Part shown: positions 1-6,699 of the stretch, piece by piece
Numbering within the stretch: position 1 is the first letter of the stretch
How the letters are laid out: every line of letters begins with the position of its first letter
From: an uncultured Eubacterium sp.
GTDB lineage: Bacteria; Bacillota; Clostridia; Peptostreptococcales; Anaerovoracaceae
DNA length: 7,032 bases
NCBI GenBank assembly: GCA_946614405.1
Contig: CAMOGZ010000078.1
Span: forward strand, 1 to 7,032
Direction: 5' to 3'
Notes under the pieces: model-generated
What the model saw: only the letters and a program-made list of their open reading frames with translations
What the model was told of the DNA's origin: nothing
The model's database searches: none
Position numbers and translations under genes: made by a program

Positions 1-949
1 CCTCCAGCATGGAGCGGTTTTCCGCCAGCTTTTGGATGTGTACTTCCGGGTATCCGCCGCCCAGGATCAGGCCGCAGATGTCCTTAGGAAGATGGGGATC
101 CTCCATGGGCGAAAACGGAACCAGTTCCGCTCCCAGCTCCTCCAGAAGATCCAGTACATCTTCATAATAGAAGCAGAATGCCTGGTCTTTGGCGATGCCG
201 ATGCGGACCGGCCCGGTGGTCACCTTCTCCACGGACAGGTCTTCGCAGACAAACTCCTCTGCGGAGCCTGCCAGCTCCAGGATCCCATCCAGATCCAGGG
301 TCTCCATGGCTTTGCGCCCCAGGGCTTCCATCCGGTCCGAAATGTCCCGGATCTCATCTGCCGTGATGAGTCCCAGATGCCTGGACCCCACTTCCCCTTC
401 CGGAACGAAGGGCATATATCCGTAGGTCCGGATCCCCAGCTGCTCCTTCAGCATTTTCTGATAAGCCGGATACATCCCGGCGGAGCAGTTGTTCAGGATC
501 ACGCCGGCGATCTGGTTGGGTCCGAACTCCAGGTAGCCTTTGATCTCGGCGGCCAGGGAAATGCTCTTTCCTCTCACATTGACCACCAGAAGCTCCGGCG
601 TTCCGGTAACTCTGGAGATGTGATTGGCAGAATAGGAATCGTCAGTGAATCCCATGCCGTCATACATTCCCATGACGCCCTCGATCACCGCCACATCCAT
701 CCCTTCCGTGTTCTTCGCCAGAAGGTAGCGGCAGACGTCCTCGCCGCAGAGATACAGATCCAGATTCCGGGACCGGGTCTCCAGCACCTTGCTGTGGAAC
801 ATGGGATCGATGTAATCGGGACCGCACTTGAAGGCGCAGACCTTGATCTCTTTCTGTTTCAGAGCTGACAGCAGTCCGCAGGTCACGGTGGTCTTGCCGC
901 ATCCGGACCCTGAGCCTGCGATCATGACTCTGGGTATATTACGATTCAA
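1..949 (-). CDS. cbiA: Cobyrinic acid a,c-diamide synthase CbiA (partial, 3' end beyond left edge)
   Basis: CbiA is a cytosolic glutamine amidotransferase that amidates the a and c side-chain carboxylates of cobyrinic acid, using ATP and glutamine. The 316 visible codons hold the whole N-terminal ATP-binding domain. This includes a P-loop, GSGSGCGKTT, at about residues 12-21, the KCGPDYIDP segment at 41-49 and VIEGVMGMYDG at 88-98. The C-terminal amidotransferase domain begins, with its GGGYPE motif at 297-302. The window ends before the catalytic cysteine; full-length CbiA is usually about 450 residues. The start chosen is TTG at 949, giving LNRNIPRVM. It has AGGAG (963-959) 9 nt upstream and overlaps the cbiET stop by 11 nt. 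The next start, ATG at 925, lies just before the P-loop and would drop residues that look like the usual N-terminal strand. An in-frame stop lies at 970-968. CfbB-type homologues amidate a nickel tetrapyrrole instead, but the neighbours argue for CbiA. Confidence 0.95.
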   Translation of the reverse strand, partial: MNRNIPRVMIAGSGSGCGKTTVTCGLLSALKQKEIKVCAFKCGPDYIDPMFHSKVLETRSRNLDLYLCGEDVCRYLLAKNTEGMDVAVIEGVMGMYDGMGFTDDSYSANHISRVTGTPELLVVNVRGKSISLAAEIKGYLEFGPNQIAGVILNNCSAGMYPAYQKMLKEQLGIRTYGYMPFVPEGEVGSRHLGLITADEIRDISDRMEALGRKAMETLDLDGILELAGSAEEFVCEDLSVEKVTTGPVRIGIAKDQAFCFYYEDVLDLLEELGAELVPFSPMEDPHLPKDICGLILGGGYPEVHIQKLAENRSMLE

Positions 950-2141
950 TGGTTCGTTCTCCTTTGATCAGATAAACGGGATTCTCCGCCTTCATCAGAT
1001 GATACCGTCCCAGCTTGCTGGCATTGGCCACGCTGACGCTGGTCACATCCATCTGTAGGCCGAGTTCCTTCATAAGTGTGAATGCTTCACTGATGGTCTC
1101 CATGGTCACCGCCGTGACCAGGATCTGAGCCCTGTCGTTCTTATCAAGAACGGCTGTGAGGATCTCCCTCAGATTTCCGGAAGAGCCGCCGATGAAGACT
1201 TTGTCCGGGGCGGGAAAATCCGCCGTGCCCTCCGGGGCCTCCCCCTGGACGAGCCGGATGTTCCGGATCCCCAGCTTCTCCATATTCTGCTCAGCCAGAG
1301 ACACCGCCTCAGGCTCCTTCTCGATGGCATAGACGAAGCTCTCACGAGCTGCCTGGGCCAGTACGCAGGTCATGGCTCCCGTTCCGGAGCCGATGTCCCA
1401 GACCACATCAGTGGGACGCACCGACAGGGATGCCAGGCTGAGATTGCGGACGCCTTCCTTGGTCATGGGCGCCTTGCCCCGGATGAAATCTCCGTCCCGC
1501 AGCACCTGATAAGGATCCGCAGGATGAGGATTCTCCACGATCACCACCGCCAGGTCTCCGAAGGTCCGGTCCATAAGCTCTGACGCCGTGCCGGAAACGA
1601 TCATCTCCCCGGGGAGGCTCAGTTTCTCGCCGACCCAGACCCGGACGCCCCCAAGGCCGAAGGCCGCCAGCTCCGCGATCACGTCCCCCGCCTTCATGTC
1701 GCCGCCTGTGAGGGCAAAGACTTCCTTATTGTAGCAGACGTAAGGGACGATGGAGCCTGCTCTTCCGTGAAGACTCACAAGCTTCATATGCTCATAGCTG
1801 TGACCCGTCAGAGCGCAGAAATACTGCATGCTGCTGATGCCGCAGATGAACTCCACCGGAACGTCCTCCGGCGCATTCCGCCGCACCGTGGAGGCGATGC
1901 TGTAAAAGCCCGTATCGCCGCTGGCCACCACGCAGACGGTGATGTCCTTGCTGTGATTTTCTTTGATATATTCCAGGGTGTCCATGACCCCAAGGATGGT
2001 ATAGCCGTCCCGGATCTCCGAGACCAGCCCCACCAGATGCTCTGACGTCAGCACCACGTCCGCCGTTTCGATGGCGCCGCGGCCCTGCTGTGTCAGGACT
2101 TCCGTTTTCCCCGGGCCTGCACCCACTACTGTCACTTTCAT
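939..2141 (-). CDS. cbiET: Fused CbiE/CbiT: precorrin C5- and C15-methyltransferase (decarboxylating)
   Basis: This 400-residue protein joins two SAM-dependent enzymes, as in aerobic CobL. Residues 1 to about 205 are CbiE, a tetrapyrrole methylase with VVGAGPG near the N terminus (5-11), ASGDTGFY at 73-80 and a FICGISSMQY segment at 98-107; it methylates C5. Residues about 215-400 are CbiT, a class I methyltransferase that methylates C15 and decarboxylates the ring C acetate. Its marks are the family opening PMTKEGVR (225-232), the SAM loop DIGSGTGA (249-256), an acidic residue after the second strand (AIEKE, 272-276) and IGGSSGNL (317-324). Together they convert cobalt-precorrin-6B to cobalt-precorrin-8. 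The ATG overlaps the cbiJ stop as ATGA, with AAAGGA about 10 nt upstream. The gene ends TAA inside the cbiA start region. Both halves look intact, with no frameshift between them. Confidence 0.96.
   Translation of the reverse strand: MKVTVVGAGPGKTEVLTQQGRGAIETADVVLTSEHLVGLVSEIRDGYTILGVMDTLEYIKENHSKDITVCVVASGDTGFYSIASTVRRNAPEDVPVEFICGISSMQYFCALTGHSYEHMKLVSLHGRAGSIVPYVCYNKEVFALTGGDMKAGDVIAELAAFGLGGVRVWVGEKLSLPGEMIVSGTASELMDRTFGDLAVVIVENPHPADPYQVLRDGDFIRGKAPMTKEGVRNLSLASLSVRPTDVVWDIGSGTGAMTCVLAQAARESFVYAIEKEPEAVSLAEQNMEKLGIRNIRLVQGEAPEGTADFPAPDKVFIGGSSGNLREILTAVLDKNDRAQILVTAVTMETISEAFTLMKELGLQMDVTSVSVANASKLGRYHLMKAENPVYLIKGERTIES
959..963 (-). promoter_or_regulatory. Ribosome-binding site supporting a TTG start for cbiA
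   Basis: AGGAG (963-959) is inside the 3' end of cbiET and is 9 nt from the TTG at 949. The later ATG at 925 has no purine-rich site at a suitable distance (the bases just upstream read ATATACCCAGAGTC). This decides in favour of TTG. Confidence 0.7.
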
Positions 2142-2896
2142 AATGCGCTGATCCTTTCTATGACCTCGTTAAGGCTGGCACCTTGTTCCGTGGTGGGCCT
2201 TCCGATGACGATCACCGTGTAGCCCTCCTCCGCCAGTTTGACTTTGTCGCTGAATCCCCCGGCCTTCCCGGTGCTCTTGGTCACCAGGATCTCCAGGCCG
2301 AACTGCTCCATGGTGGCCCGGTTCATGGCCAGAGTAAAGGGCCCCTGCATGCCGATGGTGTTCTTGGTCTTCACCCCTGCCCGCTCGCAGGCCTCCAGAG
2401 AGGCGATGCTGGGAAGCACCCGGGCTACCGCACGCTCAGAGAAATCCTCCACCCGGGAAAAGACCGATAACTCCTTGGCTCCCGTGGTGAGAAGGAACTT
2501 CTTGCTGCTGCAGTTCAGCATATCGCAGGCTTCCTCTGTATCATGGACGAAGATCACCCGGTCCTGGTCGAAGTCTTCCTCCTCCCGCACCAGGCGGATG
2601 TACTCCACGCCGCAGCTTGCCGCCGCAGCCTTCAGATAGTCCGTCACGATCTTCGCGTAAGGGTGGGTGGCGTCCACAACCAGGCGGTAGTCCCCCTCCC
2701 GGATGAGCTCCTCCATCTCCATCTCATCTTTTCTTCCGCTGAGCACATGGACTCCGGGAATGTCCTCGAAGGTAGACTCTCCGTACTCTGTGGCCACGCA
2801 AAAGTCCGCCTCATCCAGGCGCCCTGCCTCGCTGAGGTACCGGGCCAGCTCGTGGCCCTCCGTGGTCCCCGCGAACACAAGCAAACGATCAGACAT
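2138..2896 (-). CDS. cbiJ: Cobalt-precorrin-6A reductase CbiJ
   Basis: This 252-residue cytosolic enzyme is the CbiJ/CobK reductase that uses a pyridine nucleotide to reduce the macrocycle of cobalt-precorrin-6A to 6B. The family marks are clear. FAGTTEGHELA (8-18) is the N-terminal nucleotide-binding loop. VVDATHPYA (73-81) is the most conserved block. LTTGAKEL lies at 136-143, and VTKSTGKAGGFSDKVKLA (205-222) is the family's conserved C-terminal segment. Its length is normal for the family. The ATG lies within the last 8 nt of cbiH and is preceded by AGAGG 5 nt upstream. Its stop overlaps the cbiET ATG. It sits between the C1-methylation and C5/C15-methylation enzymes in pathway terms, consistent with the reductase step. 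No alternative assignment seems plausible. Confidence 0.95.
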   Translation of the reverse strand: MSDRLLVFAGTTEGHELARYLSEAGRLDEADFCVATEYGESTFEDIPGVHVLSGRKDEMEMEELIREGDYRLVVDATHPYAKIVTDYLKAAAASCGVEYIRLVREEEDFDQDRVIFVHDTEEACDMLNCSSKKFLLTTGAKELSVFSRVEDFSERAVARVLPSIASLEACERAGVKTKNTIGMQGPFTLAMNRATMEQFGLEILVTKSTGKAGGFSDKVKLAEEGYTVIVIGRPTTEQGASLNEVIERISAL

Positions 2897-3620
2897 GATA
2901 TCCTCTCGGGGTCACCAGTCTGCCGTTGATGACTCGGGTGCTGGAGTTTCCGATGAACACGGTGGTGAACATGTCGATGTCATCATTGTCCATCAGCTCC
3001 TGCAGCGTGCAGATGGTCCCCTTCTCTCCTTCTCTTCCGATATTCTTGACATAGCCGCAAGGGGTGTCCCAGGGCCGGAACCGGCTGACGATCTCCGCCG
3101 CCTGGTCCACGTAGTCCCGGCGTTTCTTGCTCTTGGGGTTATAGAGACAGATCACAAAGTCCGCCTCGCCGGCTGCTTCCAGTCTCTTGACGATGGTCTC
3201 CCAGGGCGTCAGAAGGTCGCTCAGGGAGATGACGGCAAAGTCGTGGATCAGCGGCGCGCCCAAAACGGCGGCTCCGCTGCAGGCCGCAGTGATCCCCGGC
3301 ACTGTTATGATCTCCACCTCAGGGTGATCCTCCGCCACCTCGCACATGACTCCGGCCATGCCGTACACCCCGGCGTCTCCACTGCACACAAAGGCCACCG
3401 TCCGGCCTTCCAGTGCGTGCTGCAGTACGATCTTGCAGCGGTCCACTTCCTGTTTCATGGCGGTGGACTCCACGATCTTGCCCTCGCAAAGATCCTTCAC
3501 CAGATCCACGTAAACGGTGTATCCCACCACTGCGTCACTTTCTTCTATGGCATGCCTGGCCTGGGGAGTCATGTACTCCGCTCCTCCCGGGCCGATGCCC
3601 ACAACATAGATTTTCTTCAA
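2889..3620 (-). CDS. cbiH: Cobalt-precorrin-3 C17-methyltransferase CbiH
   Basis: CbiH uses SAM to methylate C17 and drive contraction of the tetrapyrrole ring, giving cobalt-precorrin-4. The 243-residue protein is a single tetrapyrrole methylase domain. It shows VVGIGPGG (6-13), CSGDAGVYGMAG (79-90), the block PGITAACSGAAVLGAPLIHD (108-127) that continues as FAVISLSDLLTPWE to 141, LYNPKSKKR (159-167) and IGNSSTRV (223-230). It lacks the extra iron-sulfur C-terminal domain known in long CbiH60 forms. The start codon is TTG at 3620: an in-frame TAA lies two codons upstream (3626-3624), and the next usable start would cut into the first strand. GGGAG sits 8 nt upstream. The TTG overlaps the cbiG stop as TTGA. 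The closest alternative in the family is aerobic CobJ, which the rest of the operon excludes. Confidence 0.95.
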   Translation of the reverse strand: MKKIYVVGIGPGGAEYMTPQARHAIEESDAVVGYTVYVDLVKDLCEGKIVESTAMKQEVDRCKIVLQHALEGRTVAFVCSGDAGVYGMAGVMCEVAEDHPEVEIITVPGITAACSGAAVLGAPLIHDFAVISLSDLLTPWETIVKRLEAAGEADFVICLYNPKSKKRRDYVDQAAEIVSRFRPWDTPCGYVKNIGREGEKGTICTLQELMDNDDIDMFTTVFIGNSSTRVINGRLVTPRGYHV

Positions 3621-4606
3621 AACTTACACTCCCATTTCCGCTCGCAGGCAGCCAGCGTCATGCCCCCACCTGCGGTCTTCTTTATGATGATGTGGCCGCC
3701 GCTTGCGGCTGCCGCGCTTCTTTCGCAGATATTGTCCGCCCCCGTGGTCTTCTCCACGAAGTCGGAATGATCGAACTCTCCTTCCACCGCCATCAGCTCC
3801 TCAGCCGTGTAGGTGATGAAAGGCAGATGGTACTTGGCGCAGAATTCCAGAATGCAGCGCTCTTCCTTCTTGATGTCGATGGAAGTCACCTGCTCCACCG
3901 CCTTCAGAGAGATCCCCGCCTCAGACAGCTTGTCGAGGACGAACTTCTCAAAGGCTTCCGGATCTGTATCTCTCCGGCATCCCACTCCCAGTGTCACTAT
4001 CCGGGGCACCACGTTCAGTGTGTGGGAAAATGGCTGACGGCCTCCCTCCAGGCTCACCAGGATCCCGCACTCCGCGTCCTCCTCTGTGAGCTCTTGTGGA
4101 AGGGTCCCGCTCCATGGATAGTCACTTCGGAAGGCTGCCTTCTTTCCCTCCAGGATGGCTCCGGAAATGTACCGGATCTGAGAGATATCCTGGATCCGGC
4201 ATCCCTGCTCCGTGGCCCACACGTCCGCCGCAAACTTCTCGTTCAGGTCCGTGGCTGTGGTGATCACGGGAGTTGCTCCCATGGCCTCCGCCAGTTCCAG
4301 CGCCAGCCGGTTTCCTCCGCCGATGTGTCCGGACAGGACCGGGATCACATACTGTCCCTTCTCGTCCATGACCATGACAGCCGGGTCCACATCCTTGCTT
4401 TGGATGTGAGGTGCGATCATGCGGATGCAGATCCCCACCGCGCCGATGAACAGAAATCCATCGAATTCACGGAAGTGGTCCGCCACGAAATCTGCTGCCT
4501 TCTCGTCTTTGTTCCGGGTCTGAAACTCCCAGCGGTCCCCGCAGGACTCCATGACTTTCTGTGCCAGATTCCTTCCGGCCTCTGTGAATGCCAGGATCCC
4601 GATCAT
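3617..4606 (-). CDS. cbiG: Cobalt-precorrin-5A hydrolase CbiG
   Basis: CbiG opens the delta-lactone of cobalt-precorrin-5A and releases the C20 carbon with its methyl group as acetaldehyde, yielding cobalt-precorrin-5B. The 329-residue protein has the three parts of the family. The N-terminal domain carries FIGAVGICIRMIAPHI (53-68), SKDVDPAVMVMDEKG (70-84) and LSGHIGGGNRLA (91-102). A variable middle follows (about 120-195). The C-terminal domain has TLGVGCRRDT (205-214), SIDIKKEE (242-249), a TYTAEEL segment (265-271) and TGADNICERSA (288-298). The ATG overlaps the cbiF stop as ATGA, with GAGAGG 7 nt upstream. It is a standalone protein here, whereas some anaerobes fuse it to CbiH. It ends four bases into the cbiH start, so the two products are probably made in a coupled way. 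Confidence 0.95.
   Translation of the reverse strand: MIGILAFTEAGRNLAQKVMESCGDRWEFQTRNKDEKAADFVADHFREFDGFLFIGAVGICIRMIAPHIQSKDVDPAVMVMDEKGQYVIPVLSGHIGGGNRLALELAEAMGATPVITTATDLNEKFAADVWATEQGCRIQDISQIRYISGAILEGKKAAFRSDYPWSGTLPQELTEEDAECGILVSLEGGRQPFSHTLNVVPRIVTLGVGCRRDTDPEAFEKFVLDKLSEAGISLKAVEQVTSIDIKKEERCILEFCAKYHLPFITYTAEELMAVEGEFDHSDFVEKTTGADNICERSAAAASGGHIIIKKTAGGGMTLAACERKWECKF
3629..3633 (-). promoter_or_regulatory. Ribosome-binding site for the TTG start of cbiH
   Basis: GGGAG (3633-3629) lies in the last codons of cbiG, 8 nt before the TTG at 3620. With the TAA stop in the cbiH frame at 3626-3624, it fixes the cbiH start to this TTG. Confidence 0.7.
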
Positions 4607-5352
4607 TTGGTAGCCTCTCGGAAGAGATGAGTAAATCCCGGATCGTAGAGCTTGGACCGGTCGTACTTATCACCCAGGAATCCTCCCACCAGGATCAAAG
4701 CCATCTTGTTGATGCCGTTTTCTTCTGCGGCCTCGGCGATGTTGTCTACGGTGGTGCGGATCACCTTCTCATCCGGCCAGGTGGCACGATATACGATGGC
4801 TGCCGGGCTGTCCGGCGCATAGCCGCCCTCGATGAGGCGCTCTGACAGTTCCTTCAGCATGGTGGATGTCAGGAAGACGATCATGGTGGCGCCGTGGGAC
4901 GCCAGCTTGGAGATCTCCTCCTTCTCCGGCACCGGAGTGCGTCCTGCCATTCTGGTGAGAATGACGGTCTGGCTCACATCCGGCAGGGTGTACTCTGCCT
5001 TCAGGGCAGATGCCGCTCCGATGAAGGAGCTGACCCCCGGTACATATTCATATTCAAAGCCCAGATCATCCAGGATGTCCATCTGCTCACGGATCGCTCC
5101 GTAGATGCAGGGATCTCCGGTGTGGAGACGGACCACCAGCTTGTCCGGGTTCTTCTTCATTACTTCGATGACCTCTTCCAAAGTCATGTGGGCGCTGTTA
5201 AAGATCTCGCAGCCTTCCTTGGCATACTCCAGAAGGGCCGGGTTCACCAGTGATCCCGCATAGATGATCACATCCGCCTTCTTCAACAGTTCTGCTCCTC
5301 TGACTGTGATCAGGTCTGCCGCTCCCGGGCCTGCTCCGATAAAATAAATCAT
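4603..5352 (-). CDS. cbiF: Cobalt-precorrin-4 C11-methyltransferase CbiF
   Basis: CbiF transfers a methyl group from SAM to C11 of cobalt-precorrin-4, giving cobalt-precorrin-5A. The 249-residue protein is a single tetrapyrrole methylase domain of normal length. Motifs seen are FIGAGPGAADLIT (4-16), YAGSLVNPALL (31-41), AHMTLEE (54-60), LHTGDPCIYGAIREQMD (76-92), PGVSSF (105-110), TLPDVSQTVILTR (122-134) and GRTPVPE (137-143). Position 82, in the HTGDP loop, is cysteine where serine is what I remember as usual. The ATG overlaps the cbiD stop as ATGA and is served by a strong AGGAGG 7 nt upstream, inside the end of cbiD. CbiE and CbiH share the fold, but YAGSLVNP and the VSQTVILTR segment point to the C11 enzyme. 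Confidence 0.96.
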   Translation of the reverse strand: MIYFIGAGPGAADLITVRGAELLKKADVIIYAGSLVNPALLEYAKEGCEIFNSAHMTLEEVIEVMKKNPDKLVVRLHTGDPCIYGAIREQMDILDDLGFEYEYVPGVSSFIGAASALKAEYTLPDVSQTVILTRMAGRTPVPEKEEISKLASHGATMIVFLTSTMLKELSERLIEGGYAPDSPAAIVYRATWPDEKVIRTTVDNIAEAAEENGINKMALILVGGFLGDKYDRSKLYDPGFTHLFREATK

Positions 5353-6488
5353 GCTTGCTCCTCCTTGAACTTTGCGATCAAAGCCTCAGCTCCATCGCTC
5401 ATGATGATATGTTCACGACTCGTAGTGAACATGACGATCTCTATTTTCACTTCATTCTTAAGACGGAAGTTCAGGTGATCCAGTGCCTTCGCAAGGATCC
5501 GTTCCTTGACTCCTTCGAAATAGGGTTCCTCCCGGATCAACTCAAAGGCGTCATCGGTGGTGAGACACTTCATGATCTCCTGTACCTTCGCAGGTGATGC
5601 TCCCAGGCATGCGCTGTGGGCTGCGATGATCTCCATCCTGCAGTCCGCATAGGATGAATGGGTGTTCATCACTCCGGCCGCCACCTTCAGAAGTTTTCCG
5701 GTATGACCCACGAAAAGGATCTCCCGGAAGCCTTTGTACTTGATGTAGTCCAGGGCCTCCCCCACATAGTTGGAGATCTGAGCGGAATGCTCGATGTCCA
5801 GCCCCAGTTCCTCCAGGCAGAATGCTCTGCCGTAGTTCCCCGGGGCGATGAGGATCTTCTCCGGATCTTCCTCGTATCTCTTGTCGATCTCCACCCGGAT
5901 GGTATCCACCAAAGCCTTCTCGCTCATGGGTTCCACCACGCCGGTGGTGCCGAGAATGGAGATCCCCCCGACGATGCCCAGCCTGGGGTTGAAGGTCTTC
6001 TGGGCGATCTCTTCTCCTCCCGGAGCGGAGATCTCGATGGTGAGGCCTCCCTCATATCCGTGGTCTGCGCAGATCTTCTCCACATTCTCCCGGATCATCT
6101 TCCGGGGAACCGGATTGATGGCAGGTTCCCCCGGCGGGATCTGCAGTCCCTTCATGGTGACCTGCCCCACGCCGGGTCCTCCGGTCAGCCGGATCCCAGG
6201 CTCCTCGTCCTTCTGCACTCTGGCACGGATGGCAAGGCCGTGGGTCACGTCCGGGTCATCCCCGCTGTCCTTGATGATGGCGCAGCTTGCCTGTCCGCCT
6301 CTTATTTCTGGTTCTTCCACATCGAAAAGAACGGTCTCCCCATCCGGCAGACGTATGGCCGCCTGGGAGATCGTTTTCCCTGTGAGAAGCATCTCTGCCG
6401 CCGCTGCCGCCGCTGCTGTGGCGCAGCTTCCTGTAGTGTAGCCGCAGCGCAGGCGCTTCCCGTTCTTGATCATATATTTTTCTTCCAT
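5349..6488 (-). CDS. cbiD: Cobalt-precorrin-5B C1-methyltransferase CbiD
   Basis: CbiD is the SAM-dependent enzyme specific to the anaerobic route that methylates C1 of cobalt-precorrin-5B to give cobalt-precorrin-6A. The 379-residue protein has the family blocks in order: LRCGYTTGSCATAA (13-26), KDSGDDPDVTHG (73-84), GGPGVGQVT (103-111), GEPAINPVPR (120-129), FNPRLGIVGGISILGTTGVV (166-185), APGNYG (215-220) and GHTGKLLKVAAGVMNTHS (261-278). An eight-alanine run (24-31) follows the first motif. This is the first gene of the operon. The first ATG is preferred because AGGAG (6500-6496) lies 7 nt upstream; a second in-frame ATG five codons later has no such site. A promoter lies about 60 nt upstream of the start. 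The stop overlaps cbiF. Confidence 0.96.
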   Translation of the reverse strand: MEEKYMIKNGKRLRCGYTTGSCATAAAAAAAEMLLTGKTISQAAIRLPDGETVLFDVEEPEIRGGQASCAIIKDSGDDPDVTHGLAIRARVQKDEEPGIRLTGGPGVGQVTMKGLQIPPGEPAINPVPRKMIRENVEKICADHGYEGGLTIEISAPGGEEIAQKTFNPRLGIVGGISILGTTGVVEPMSEKALVDTIRVEIDKRYEEDPEKILIAPGNYGRAFCLEELGLDIEHSAQISNYVGEALDYIKYKGFREILFVGHTGKLLKVAAGVMNTHSSYADCRMEIIAAHSACLGASPAKVQEIMKCLTTDDAFELIREEPYFEGVKERILAKALDHLNFRLKNEVKIEIVMFTTSREHIIMSDGAEALIAKFKEEQA

Positions 6489-6495
6489 AAATTAG

Positions 6496-6500
6496 CTCCT
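6496..6500 (-). promoter_or_regulatory. Ribosome-binding site deciding the cbiD start
   Basis: AGGAG lies 7 nt upstream of the first ATG of cbiD, and no comparable site precedes the second in-frame ATG. It supports the longer N terminus beginning MEEKYM. Confidence 0.8.
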
Positions 6501-6504
6501 GCCG

Positions 6505-6532
6505 GCCTGCCGGGGCCGTCACTCCCGCAGGC
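6505..6532 (-). promoter_or_regulatory. Hairpin in the cbiD mRNA leader next to the ribosome-binding site
   Basis: On the minus strand GCCTGC (6532-6527) is complementary to GCAGGC (6510-6505). An inner GGG/CCC pairing (6526-6524 with 6515-6513) leaves a two-base bulge and a loop of about 8 nt. The base of the stem is 4 nt from the AGGAG of cbiD (6500-6496). No T-run follows, so it is not an intrinsic terminator. An alternative small CCGG-CAGG-CCGG stem overlaps the 3' arm. It could affect mRNA stability or ribosome access, which is inference. Confidence 0.45.
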
Positions 6533-6547
6533 AAACCCGCAATCAAT

Positions 6548-6576
6548 ATTATATTCTATGACAGGGAGTTTTGCAA
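6548..6576 (-). promoter_or_regulatory. Probable sigma-A promoter of the cbi operon
   Basis: Read on the minus strand, TTGCAA (6576-6571) is followed by a 17-bp spacer (6570-6554) and a perfect TATAAT (6553-6548). This matches the housekeeping consensus at the -10 and four of six positions at the -35, with ideal spacing. Transcription would begin near 6541, giving a leader of about 53 nt before the cbiD ATG. No other promoter of this quality is visible upstream of cbiD, so it probably drives the whole overlapped gene set. Confidence 0.8.
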
Positions 6577-6699
6577 CTGGTTCAGAGGGTATCCCCGGGG
6601 CCTGCGGCGGCTGGGATGGAAAAACTACCCCCCTTTCGCCGTATATTTCCCAGATTTATGGAAAATTGTTTCTTAATACCGCCCCTTTTTTCCAGAGTG

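Noticed and set aside
32..868. Plus-strand ORF (278 codons) opposite cbiA
   Set aside because: The minus-strand frame encodes unmistakable CbiA motifs; this frame has none.
2703..3770. Long plus-strand ORF (355 codons) opposite cbiJ and cbiH
   Set aside because: It runs antisense to two clearly conserved enzymes, shows no recognisable domain and crosses gene boundaries. It is an open frame created by the GC-rich third positions of the real genes.
3413..4630. Long plus-strand ORF (405 codons) opposite cbiH and cbiG
   Set aside because: Antisense to conserved genes, with no family motifs and no ribosome-binding context.
96..6196. Ten GGATCC sites, several times the number expected by chance
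   Set aside because: Most arise from codon pairs such as GGG-ATC-C or CGG-ATC-C (Gly or Arg, Ile, then a C-starting codon) inside the cbi genes, so codon preference explains them.
6256..6546. Minus-strand ORF (96 codons) overlapping the cbiD start in another frame
   Set aside because: It begins in the leader hairpin region, lies out of frame with cbiD and its product is arginine- and glycine-rich without motifs.
6571..6584. Possible CcpA (cre) site over the cbi -35 box, TGCAACTGGTTCA
   Set aside because: It is one base short of the cre pattern, lacks the central CG and has further mismatches.
6591..6617. GC-rich inverted repeat ATCCC/GGGAT as a terminator
   Set aside because: The arms are short, no T-run follows on either strand, and it lies upstream of both divergent genes where no terminator is needed.
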